DNA from: Athripsodes cinereus
Lineage: Eukaryota > Arthropoda > Insecta > Trichoptera > Leptoceridae
Length of the DNA: 64,000 nt
Reading direction: 5' to 3'
Assembly (NCBI GenBank): GCA_947579605.1
Contig: OX388313.1
Coordinates: forward strand, 25,485,214-25,549,213
Part shown: positions 1-10,600 of the stretch, one piece after another
Position numbering within the stretch: the first letter of the stretch is position 1
Layout of the letters: every line of letters starts with the position of its first letter
Position numbers and translations under genes: made by a program
The notes under the pieces: model-generated
What the model was told of the DNA's origin: nothing
What the model saw: only the letters and a program-made list of their open reading frames with translations
The model's database searches: none

Positions 1-1985
1 ATAGAGCAAGTTTATCGCAGAAGCGGGAAATCTTCCAGCTTACTCAATTTCACGTGGATTTTACAATAACTATTTTAAAATACAGGAGTAGAAGTGGTAC
101 CAGGGAGAAGAATAGGTAGAAAAAGTAACTAGGAAACAGACGCCAAATACTTAAGGGATAAAGTAAACCTTGACCGCTTTGAAGGCTAATCTTTGAAGGC
201 GTGAAGAGTGGAGAGAGATTTTATCATTTTTTTTTTGATAAAAAAATATGCGCACACCAAAATTAAGCACTGCTTCTTGGGACACCATACTTCCTTTATT
301 ATGATATTTTGTTAAGATCTCAAAACTCAAATTCTCTTTGTAGTAGGTATATAAATTTTCATCGGTGCTGTAATCTGCCGCATATCGATCTCACCGGTTG
401 GTGAAGACATTTTTCATACAATTCTATTATCTACTTGCATTAATTAAAATCTATTAAGAACATCGAGCTGTTTATAACGATACAAACGAGGGTCTCGGTA
501 TGTAGACAACTGTCTATAATATGTAAATAGTAAATATACAATAAAAATAAAATAAAATACATTAATCTGACAAATGTCTCCCAAGCATTTTAGACAGTAT
601 GGTAAACCGCCAAATATATGACACTATGTTGAAGAAGAAAATGTACCGCTCTTCTCATGAAGTGCAAAAGGAGTGTAGAAGTAGGTAAAAATAGAACTGA
701 AGTATGGAAAAATAGCATAGAAGAGGGCGCTGCCTCCTAGTCACTGAAAAACAAGATTATTCATTAATAAAAAAGTTTGGTTTTTAAATTTCTACCAAGA
801 TAGAAAATACACAAAATGTTGAGATGAAAAAACTGAGCCCTCCCTTGAAGAAAAAATATATTGTTTCATTGAGTCTGGAGCTCTGCTCTTGAGACATTCA
901 GGAGAAATTGGTAGAAAAATCCTTAATGTAAATAAATATAGAGCTTTCAAGTAATGCTTTAATTTTTGACCATCCATTTATATTACTGTGTACCATCTGA
1001 TTATATTGTGTCGTATGTGAAGTAGTAAATTACTTACTTATGTTACGTAGGAGAGTATGAGAAGTGATCTCTCTTCACGTGTTACAATATTGCTGCCAAA
1101 AATTGGTGTAAAGTTTGGCTAAGATTAAATAATGCGAGAATTTTTACTCACTACACGTGTCTTGAATAAAAAGTCACAACAGACAGCAGCTGTTACTATT
1201 CACTGTTATAATTAATTGATATTTTCGAAGTTGCATTTTTTATGTTTGTCAAGATGAAGGATGAATATTAAGTTACAATAAGCGAACGAAATGGGTGGTC
1301 TAAGGTTGCGAATTAAATATTCTGGAGTATTTATATCGATTCGTTTACACGTCATACATTCTGTATTAGAATGAAATAATATTATTTTACTGAATCTTTG
1401 AGGGTCAAATGATATATCATGAATTATTTAGAGAAGTGATTATTCTAAATAAAACTCAATGGTCCATGAAAATAAACTGAAAAAATTTTATTTTATGATT
1501 TCTATACTTTTTGAAAGTTTTACTTTAAACCGAAAATCTAGTGATAATAATAAAAAACGTCTTATATGTCTATTACATTGATTTAGTCCACTTGTAGCAG
1601 ATGCCGTAATTGTATATATAAGTAGACAGTTATATAATATCAGTTATGTATTATCAAAAAGCCTAAAATAAAAAAATAAAACGCTGCGCTTTTGTTGTGA
1701 TGGTATTTTGTGTTATTAATAATCTCAGATTGATGATTTTAGTCTACTAGACTATACTATTATCTCAACACAATTTCGTTAATAGGTTGATATTTATTTT
1801 TCCCAAAGGTTTATTATGGTTTGATTATTTCAGCTCTTTTGAAAAATATCTTATCGTTATATTTTCAAAAAACTATGAATTTCGTTTATGGATTTAAACA
1901 AAATAATAATATTAAAATCCTGTAGATACCTAAGACATGCTACACTAAAAAATACTTTGTAGGTGCTTAATAACCGTGGAGCTTC
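1..1985. other. AT-rich, no gene seen
   Basis: Bases 60-225 hold GTACCAGGGAGAAGAATAGG and a few codons that faintly recall a LINE C-terminus, too weak to call. The rest is AT-rich with many stops on both strands and no splice-flanked frame that I could support. Confidence 0.6.
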
Positions 1986-1989
1986 CAGC

Positions 1990-2190
1990 AAATAAATAGT
2001 TTCCCACTATTTTCCGTAAGTTTTCGAGTGTCCTGTAAAAGGCAGGTGTTCTAAAAGTAATGACATTTTACATCTCAAATTTAGCAATCAGGTTTTTAAC
2101 CCATACACCCACCTAAACAATTTGTTAGCACAGAGACAACAGCTTGCATGTTTATTACATGCAGCTGATATGCCTTGATGGTAAAGTAAT
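1990..2190 (+). mobile_element. 240-bp dispersed repeat copy
   Basis: TTTTCGAGTGTCCTGTAAAA, GGCAGGTGTTC, GCATGTTTATTACATGCAGC and CTGATATGCC...GATGGTA are in order, with the TACCCCACTT segment deleted. It is a diverged copy. Confidence 0.75.
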
Positions 2191-2448
2191 AGTAGATCTA
2201 TTCTTTGTATATGATTCTGCCATATTCCATCAGGAAATGTCGTTGTTAAGAGCAAAACTATTAAGCTTTTTGCATATATGTATTGTGCTTATTCTTTTCT
2301 ATCCATAAGTTAATATTAGTTTTACATTATTTTTTACTATTGATTTTTGTTGACATACATTATATCTCATCACTCCTTTACAAATTTAAAAGAACAAGTA
2401 AATGATGAAGTAATTAGAATCCTTCCGAAAGCAAAGGCTATGGCTCTT

Positions 2449-2788
2449 GTTGAGGAGTGTTTAACGTAATTAGTAGGTGATCAATATATTTTGTTGAGGA
2501 GTATTTAACTGTTTTGTTTAACGTAATTAGTAGGTGATCAATATATTTTGTTGAGGAGTATTTAACCGTGTTGTGTTTAACGTAATTAGTAGGTGATCAA
2601 TATATTTTGTTGAGGAGTATTTAACCGTGTTGTGTTTAACGTAATTAGTAGGTGATCAATATATTATTTTGTTGAGGAGTATTTAACCGTGTTGTGTTTA
2701 ACGTAATTAGTAGGTGATCAATATATTTTGTTGAGGAGTATTGAACCGTGTTTTGTTTAACGTAATTAGTAGGTGATCAATATATTTT
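2449..2788. repeat. Minisatellite, six units of about 59 bp
   Basis: Six head-to-tail units begin with GTTGAGGAGT and end with GATCAATATATTTT. Unit lengths are 44, 57, 59, 62, 59 and 59 bp. The first has a 15-bp internal loss and the fourth a 3-bp ATT expansion near its end. Units 3-5 are almost identical, so the array expanded recently. There is no coding frame. Confidence 0.95.
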
Positions 2789-2789
2789 A

Positions 2790-3774
2790 CAATATTAATG
2801 TAGATAAAAAAAATATTCTGCTCAATTTATCAACTATACATGAATTTAATGATGATGTCTTATCTCACACAATAATGTTTAAAAAATGATCTTTCATTTT
2901 ATCTAACACCGTATCTATATCCTTCACGGTTTAACATACTTTAATGATACGCCTAATTTAAAAGCTTTGATACTTTTATCATAATAATAATTAATTTTAA
3001 TAATGAGAAACATGTGTTTATACTATTACGTAGCTAGATAACTTTTTATTTCAATGAAAAAATATTTTCGGCCAAAAGATAAAACTGTATTATGATTTTT
3101 AATTATAGTAGACGTTTTGAGAATAATTAAGATGAATTGCGTATTATTTTATCTTAGCGCCATCAATTATGTATATTTTTATAAGAAAGCTATAGTAAAA
3201 ATTAAGTGTTGAGTCTGTTAAAAGTTTTTTTTAATTAAGTAATAATTATTTCTGTTCCTTCACGTCTTGGAATATTCATCATCTTCGTCCTCAACGCTCC
3301 CCTCGGGAACACAAAGCAGAAATCAGCCTCCTCCATTCAGAGCGACTCTGAGTTAATTTCGTCACCCCTCCCATGACATTTCCTGTGCTCTGATGTCATT
3401 ATCATAGTAGCTGTATATTGCTGTAGCTGTATTGTGAAAGAGGGACGCCTGGGCCGTTTGAACCCTTGTGGACGGAAGAACAGTTCTCTTTTTGGCAAAC
3501 TTTCATTAATCATTCTTAGAACATGACCCAGTCAGGACCATCGCCTCTCCTGCATCATGGAAATTACAGGGTTGAGATAGGTGAACTTTGAATATGAGAC
3601 AGGTTAACTTGTTTGTACCCAATGACCTTTTAACAGACTGGAATTTCAAAGGGAAATTGTCAATGCATAATTTTATAAAAACTAATTTTTAATGAGGGTT
3701 GGATTGAGAAAGTTAGTTAAAATATAATTTATTTCATGCCACCTAAATTGAAATAGAAGGAGGTACATTGGCAT
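2790..3774. other. Intergenic, unrecognised GC-richer patch at 3290-3560
   Basis: The 3290-3560 patch (for example CGGGAACACAAAGCAGAAAT and GAACATGACCCAGTCAGGAC) has higher G+C than its neighbours but no long frame. It may be an old transposon piece. Confidence 0.5.
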
Positions 3775-3893
3775 AGCTGACAATGGGTTAGCATCGTTTA
3801 CTCCAATCACTTTTCTTCTTTTGATGTCCTTATCGCATCTTCCATCCCTCGCAAACAAACTTCCCAAAAACACTACACTTCTACGAAACTCTC
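3775..3893 (-). pseudogene. Small RTE-like reverse transcriptase fragment
   Basis: The minus strand reads VFLGSLFARDGRCDKDIKRR and then IGVNDAN, which aligns by eye with the YLGS...RDGKCKSDIERR segment of the remnant at 53530. It is only about 40 codons long and isolated. Confidence 0.55.
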
Positions 3894-4206
3894 GTAATAA
3901 TAAAGATTCTAATTAATCAAAAATGATACTAAGAATATTGTTCTAGTTCGTACCCTTATATTGGCGGGGCTTCCCCTAACTCTAGTCGTATAATATACAT
4001 ACTACATATATAAAGCAATACACATCTTATATATCTACATGTATTGGTACACTATACAATATCACGATTCATACAACCCTACTAAAATATACAACAACTT
4101 ATTGAGTACCTACAGGTTACTATGTTTGACAATACGACAAAGCTTGTCATTTGTATGAGAGATGAAATTGATATTTGTTTAACATATAATAATCTGGAAA
4201 ACCTAC

Positions 4207-4450
4207 TACTAATATGCCATCACGGCAAACCCCACAAGCGAGATAGCCAGCAGACCAGCCGCATTTATGCTAGCTGTCTTCTCTGTGCCAAATAAAACTT
4301 AAAACATTCAAGAAGAATGGCAAACCTCATCGGTGAATTTAAGATGTAAAATGTTTTTTTTTTTATTTACGAACATCTGTCTTTTACAGGATACTCGAAA
4401 ACTTGCGGAATAGAGTGGGAGACCAATTATTTGCCCAGTGATTCACGATA
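4207..4450 (-). mobile_element. 240-bp dispersed repeat copy
   Basis: GCCATCACGGCAAACCCCAC, AGCCAGCAGACCAGC, CTCATCGGTGAATTTAAGAT and TTTACAGGATACTCGAAAAC are all present. It is nearly full length and lies just before SINE A copy 1. Confidence 0.8.
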
Positions 4451-4517
4451 TTCTGGAAAAAATCAATGCAAATTAATCCATTTATCGAGTAAGATACAAA
4501 GAAACAAATGAGAAATA

Positions 4518-4703
4518 TTTTTTTTTTTTTTTTAAAAAAAGATATATCTGGGTTTTGTTATAAACCCAAATACAACCTTATACACCTTTCACAGTAAGCT
4601 AAAAGCTTGTGTCGTGAAAGGGGAGTTTGCCGGCACCTGGGATCGAACCCCGGACCTCATGTTCATAAGGCCGAGACTCTACCTCCAGGCTACCGACGAA
4701 CTC
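4518..4703 (-). mobile_element. SINE A copy 1 (tRNA-derived)
   Basis: This is a full-length SINE in reverse. On the minus strand it starts GAGTTCGTCGGTAGCCTGGA (A-box-like TAGCCTGGAGG), has a B box GGTTCGATCCC, then the tRNA-unrelated body CAAACTCCCCTTTCACGACA and a tail GATATATCTTT plus poly(A). Copies: 4518, 24090, 26222, 35602, 37166, 38231, 38553 and 59111. Confidence 0.85.
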
Positions 4704-4770
4704 AAATTCACAATAACACTCTATAATTAGTAATGTAATATTTTTTCACGTTTTACTGCATAGCAGATAA

Positions 4771-5503
4771 CAGTGGGCCTAGTCAAAACACATTTAAGCG
4801 TTACGTTTTCGTTCAAACGCGGACAACGTTGCGAGAACGCGTCAATTTTCGGAGCTAAAATACACAAGTAGCTCCGTAATGTGGTGTTCTCACTTTGGCG
4901 AATATCGCCAGGCACCAAAATATCGCCAGCCATTTGAACCGTGTGAACAAAATGACAGCTAGTCTGAAACGATAAAAACCAGTAGAAACGATATCGTCTC
5001 GAGTTGACCACCTTCCAACATTTTCGGCCGATTGAACGATTCGCGCATGCGCAGATGTGCGCGGCGTTCGTATCTATGGTAAAAACTTTCGAACCTATAA
5101 ATTTTATAATGTTTCCCGCTTCGTGACAGCTGTTATCTTTGTTGTTGGTTTCTGGCGTTTGTTTCCTTAATTAAAAGGCGCCTTATAACATCTACTATAA
5201 CATTTTCGACTAAAAATAAACACTTCGCGATCTCCATCTCGACGCCTTTTTGAAAACAGTGTCAAAATCAAAGCGCATCTGACAGATCGTTTCTAAATCG
5301 GTGGACTGTGTGAACAGGTGTGACGATCAATGGGCGTACGGCGAATTTTGTTTTTTCGCCTGGCGTTATATTTTGAAATTCGCCTGGCGATATTCGCCAA
5401 ATGTGAACACCCCATAAATTGACGCGTTCTCGCAACCTCGTCTTGTTTGAATGAAAACGAAACGAAAACGTAACGCTTAAATGTGTTTTGACTAGGCCTA
5501 CTG
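4771..5503. mobile_element. Fold-back DNA element with long imperfect TIRs
   Basis: The left end starts CAGTGGGCCTAGTCAAAACA and the right end, reverse complemented, starts CAGTAGGCCTAGTCAAAACA. Similarity continues inward for about 170 bp through TTTAAGCGTTACGTTTTCGT, GAGAACGCGTCAATTT and TTTGGCGAATATCGCCAGGC. The 370-bp centre holds a GCGCATGCGC palindrome and no ORF. A terminal CAG would fit a hAT-like non-autonomous element, but I see no clean 8-bp TSD, so the superfamily is open. The element is clearly richer in CpG than its surroundings. Confidence 0.8.
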
Positions 5504-6156
5504 GACTCTAAACAAAACATGTTATAGACATGGTGGTTTCTTCGCAAAACAAGAAAATTACTTAAGAGGAGAGTATTTTGACAAATTCATGAACACCTTA
5601 AAACTTACAATTTTGTTTTATAAATGATGAATCTGGGTTTGAAATAATATACCTTCCTCATTATTTCAGTAAGCAGTATCCTAGTATCGTGAAGGTAGAT
5701 GCAGCGGGAGAAAATGTTAGAATATTTACCGGGTATCTATAGTTCAGTACCTATCTCATTGGATATCCGTTACTGGTATTATGAATAAAACACTGTCTGT
5801 TTCATTCCTAATCTATATGACAATACCATTAACTCGATAGATCTACATATCTATCTATCTATATGTTACAGCAATAATAATATTGTGTTTATATGAGTTT
5901 GTATACTAATAATAATAATAAGTGTATCACAGGCGTTGTATTAACACTGCACTCGCTACATATGTAGGTATATAAGCATTATCTTTTAGACTTATGCAGT
6001 ATTGTATATAGAGTCTGATGCTATAGATATAATATAGGATAGTTTGTTTGTCGGATCCGATGTTTGTGTACATTGCATCCAGGGTGAGACGTTAAGACAT
6101 TCATTATAAAACACGTACAAGTTCATTACTAACGACAAGTTCCTGTATATTGTATA
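5504..6156. other. Intergenic, nothing recognised
   Basis: AT-rich DNA with a short CTAT microsatellite near 5847-5862 and an AAT run near 5908-5922. No gene. Confidence 0.6.
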
Positions 6157-6366
6157 CTAGCGGTCCGCACCGGCTTCGCACGGGTAGATAGGTATTTAAA
6201 AAAAATAGTTTTAGTAAGGATCCCTAATTTTTTTGAAAATATAATATAGCCTATGTCACCCGGGGATAGTGCAGCTTCGAAGAATTTTCAACGGTTCAAC
6301 AGTAGTTTCGGAGCCCATTCAATGCAAACAATCAAATCTTTCCTTTTTATAACATTAGTATTGATA
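6157..6366 (+). mobile_element. Common lepidopteran dispersed repeat (CTAGCGGTCCGC type)
   Basis: CTAGCGGTCCGCACCGGCTT, CGCACGGGTAGATAGGTAT, TATAGCCTATGTCACCCGGG and CAGTAGTTTCGGAGCCCATT, then AACATTAGTATTGATAAT. I recognise this repeat from other moth and butterfly sequences but cannot assign its class with certainty. Confidence 0.65.
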
Positions 6367-7476
6367 ATGTCTATGACAATATAACATGCCTGGTCAGAAT
6401 GAATAGTACATTTATTTGTTATTATTTAAGTTGTTAAGTCATAGAGGAAACTTTTTTTAAAAGGGAAGCTTAGACAGTTGGGTAACATAAGGAAGATCAC
6501 TGAAAGTGGATATAACAAACGTAGTACTGAAGGGGATCGAATCTTAAGACGGTGTTACATTTAAAGATTGCCACAAAATTGCTGAAGTCTATACATAAGT
6601 TCATTGGTTACCCTACCATCTGCTATGATCACTGACAGAATTGACGATGGAAGCAGTCTCCCAAGAGGATTTAACGTGTATTTTTTATTTTTTTTCAGGA
6701 ACAGTATACATGTGTATAGGTTTTCCTATTACTTGTCTGGTAAATGTATTTATAACGGATATTTAAACATATTGTAGCGCCATCTTATGAAAGAAATTAG
6801 ATATTTTTTTACGTGGGAGGTACAAAGCGCGTGGAAATAGAACAATACGTATTTGAATGGATTGTCACAGAGCTTTGGAAAATTATCGTCAGATAGCGTT
6901 GTGTATCAAATCTGCGAAAGTTAATTAGAATTTTTCTTGTTCAATCGTAAACCAGTGGATAGTTTTTGAATAATTATTATAGAATGAAACAGATTTTTTT
7001 AAATTTAAAAGTAGGTCTTCTGAAACATGGATGTATTTCTGAAACGTACCCATAGACACAATGTATAACAAGACTGCAAATCCATGAAAAACCGTTTCAC
7101 CTGAGATAATTACTAATAGAAAGCTGTTCCTTTCTAACACATGATTATAATAATTATATTTTAATTACTATTTTTGCATAAAGTACAATCATTTGTAAGA
7201 AAGGAACACTTCTCTAAAATTTACTATCTCAAGTGGTACGATGTATTTTTTCATAGAAATATAGAACTTACCGCAACGGCAGAAGGCATATTTTTGTTTG
7301 TATTTAAGTCAAAAGTACCTAATCTTTTTCTTGTAAAATATCTTTGAACGTGACTTCATAGAAAAATAAATTTACTAAAGTACGTGATGTTTAATTTTTC
7401 AATGTATTGAAATCTGTCAAAAACTTTTTTTTTTAATTTATTGAATTGAAATCCTTTTATACAAATTGAAATAAAA
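6367..7476. other. Upstream region of the coiled-coil gene
   Basis: No TATA-like box in a convincing position and no initiator could be fixed. The 5' UTR and any non-coding first exon are unknown. Confidence 0.5.
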
Positions 7477-7637
7477 ATGTGCGATTCCGAGCCTTGTGAA
7501 GATGATGAGGTAAAAAATGAGAAAGAAAAAATCGTTGAAGAGGAAGTTGTCTTTGAATGTCCTTCCACATCTTCCGACAGTGAAGACCTAGAAACGATAG
7601 ATGAAATATCGGAGATAGAAGCACCTGTGGCGCAGAG
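7477..7637 (+). CDS. Exon 1 of the coiled-coil gene
   Basis: This exon carries the start codon and 53 codons plus two bases, ending at AG|GTATAT. It encodes a very acidic segment with runs of Glu, Asp and Ser, including a CPSTSSDSEDLE stretch that resembles casein-kinase-2 sites (inference). The 240 bases upstream are AT-rich, and I cannot point to a clear core promoter. Translation from a further-upstream exon cannot be excluded. Confidence 0.6.
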
Positions 7638-10600
7638 GTATATATATCTTTCGCAGGACCTAAGGCTTCTGTTTGAGTTACGTAGATGAATATAAATAGA
7701 CTCACAATTAACTTGTGATCAATTTGTCAGTATTTCTGGAGGATAATGATCATTAATATTTTCAAATATAAACTAATCAAATACATTTTTTTCAAGATAT
7801 TTTCAGGTATTCACATTATTTTTTGTCATTCAACTTTTTTCAAGTTTTTGTACTACACAAAACATAAATAGTATTCACAAACATTAGTTGTAAATAGTAA
7901 GAATATTCATTTCCGGGCTTAGTGGCCGTGGTCTGTAGGGTAATCTGTGACCCAACGTTTCACCCACAACTGTGGCGGGCATCTTCACGGCCACGGCCAC
8001 GAAATGAATATTCTTACTAGTGACGCCGGCCGTGAAAGCCTAAGATCATACATTAGTTGTAAATGTTTGTGTTTTAATTCAGCGATGAGGAATAACACTA
8101 ATCCTAGATGTTTTGATTTCTTTTATAGCACGAAAAATATTACTTTTCTATTCATAACACATTGTTAGTCTATTGATTAATGTATGTATAAAGATCGATT
8201 AATTCAGATTTCAAACATATTTGTTTAAGTACGCTGAGAGATTCTGAAGATTCTGTACCTGACATTCAAAATTCTTTCAATAGAAGCTCATCTCAGTCTA
8301 CAATTGAATTTGAATTAGATCCCAAAGCCAAGAAAAGGTTGAAAAAGGCTCAAATGGTTAGGACACCACAGGAAGAAGAAAAAGAAAAGGCTAATAAGTA
8401 CAAACTGTTCCAGGTGGAATGTGATATTAACGAGGCTGTGAAACTTATCGAGGTGAGATTGAGAAACTACATATAAAAATTATCAATGAGTACCTATTGA
8501 CTGACTACTTTAGATTTCTCACAAATTATATTTTCTGGAAGATGAATATTTAATGTGCAATAAATTATTATTAACATCTTGTATCTACTTATTTCTATCC
8601 TAAATCACTCGCAAACGAGTGGATGGCCTTGAGAAAAAATAGAACACTTATTTCTATACACTTATCTGGGATCTTTTCTGAGATAACCAGAGAAAACGGT
8701 GCCCATAATATCTTACATACGTAGATAATTGCAAATTTTCTTATGCTTGGAATGGTTTCCATTTTTGTGCAGATTTTTTGTTAATCTAAAATTTAATACG
8801 TATTAAAGCGAAATTGACATGACTTTTTAAGTATTGAAAACCAATTCACTTTATTTATTTCAGAAACTATCGGTTAAAAATTTACTATTGATAAGTAAGA
8901 AAAAGCGTCGGGATGCCGATTTACAAAGGCAAGTAGATTTTTTTTACTGCTACATACTACTTTTACCATTGTCCATAACTGTCTTTCAAAAACTTATCAT
9001 TTAATTAACTTATTATTTAAATTTGTATATCCTAAAAGACACCGAAGTTTAACACTTTATTTATTGGATCTTTACTATGTAGGTACTATCTTACTTTCTT
9101 TACCATACCACATGTTCATACATTCATATTACTATATAAAATATCAAGGCGTTTTATCCATATTGCAATAATGTTATATTATAAAGTCATTTCACGATCT
9201 TACAAGTAATTATTCGCAGAAGTTACTCTACTGAGTCACTTGCAGACAGTGACAGTCTCATGTTACGAATAGTTATTTTGGTTTTCGGCGCCAAGAAATG
9301 ATCCTAGACGATTGAACATTCATTAGGTACCGCTTCTGAGATTAAAATTTTAATGAAATAATTTATTTGTATTGTATTACCGATTGCAATGAAAAGTTTT
9401 AGTAATTTGTAATACTCTCCAATTTGTAATACTCTTAATTTTGTCCGAAAAATATGAATTGTAGTACGAATTCGGACTTCTCTCTCTAAGTTATTTCGAA
9501 ATATTCTCATATTATTTATATTCTAACAAATTAATGTATAAGACGTATAAAAGTGTAATACTTGATTCAGTGTTGCAACTTAATACGTTTTATAATATCT
9601 CTCTGCATTTCATTTTCCACTATATAATGAGTTACAATCCACTGGATTGGTCTGCAACGAGTTTGGTTTTTCTTCTCCATTCGTCTCTATTCTCAGCCAG
9701 TCTTTTTAGCCCTACGTATGAGCCACAGTTCATGTCTCTCTTCAGTTGGTCCATATATGCGTCTCTTGGTCGGCCTCTGCCATTTGTCCCCTCGGTCTTA
9801 CCCTCTGCGATGGCGATGAGTAGTCCTGGATGCCTGATGTTGTGGCCAATCCAGTTAGCTCGTTGTTGGCTGATTCTCTTAAGGAGTTGCCTTTTTTCGC
9901 CTACCCTGGTTAATACTTCTTCATTTTCGACGTGCTCCGACCAATGGATCTTGAGCATGCGTCTGTAGCACCACATCTCAAAGGCCGCCAACCGTCCGCT
10001 TTCACTCTTGCTGATGGTCCATGTCTCACAACCATAAAGCAGAATGCTCCATACAAAGGCTTTAGTAAGGTTCTTCCTTACGCTTAAGTCAATATTTGGG
10101 GATTCCAATATCTTTGATTTTTTGTTAAAGGCAATCCTTGCCTGGTTTATTCTGCTTACAATTTCCGATTTGGAGCGTCCATCCTGGTTTATTCTGCTGC
10201 CCAGGTACACGAATTCACTTACTTGTTTGATGCTCACTCCATTTATGGCAATGTTCGCAGTCGCTTCCTCTTTTCCAACGACCATACATTTTGTTTTTTC
10301 TTTATTTATTTTCATGTTGTACTTTGACAACAGAATACGTTCCATTTTTCCTAAGGCTTCGTTCAGCTCCATCTCGGAGTCTGCGAGCAGTGCTATGTCG
10401 TCAGCATATCTGATCATGTCGACCTTTTTCCCATTTATTTTGACTCCTGTCCAGTTCTTCATTTCTTCTCTCAGTTCATCAATGGCTCGCTGTATATAGC
10501 AGTTAAAGAGAGCTGGCGACATTGAGCATCCTTGTCTTACGCCTTGTTCGACCCTTGCTTCTGCGCAGCTCTCTCCGCTTTTAATTACGGCCATTTCGTT

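Noticed and set aside
60..225. Possible LINE C-terminal fragment
   Set aside because: Only a few codons resemble the GRR-rich tail, and stops interrupt every frame. Below the level I would call.
2449..2788. CRISPR-like array
   Set aside because: Units are contiguous with no unique spacers, and the sequence is eukaryotic. It is a minisatellite.
4727..5547. ORFs of 94 and 84 codons in the fold-back element
   Set aside because: They lie in the inverted ends of the transposon and show no conserved domain. They mirror each other only because the ends do.
8880..8900. Strong GT donor GATAA|GTAAGA inside exon 3
   Set aside because: Using it shifts the frame and gives a stop about a dozen codons into exon 4, so the GC donor at 8929 was preferred.
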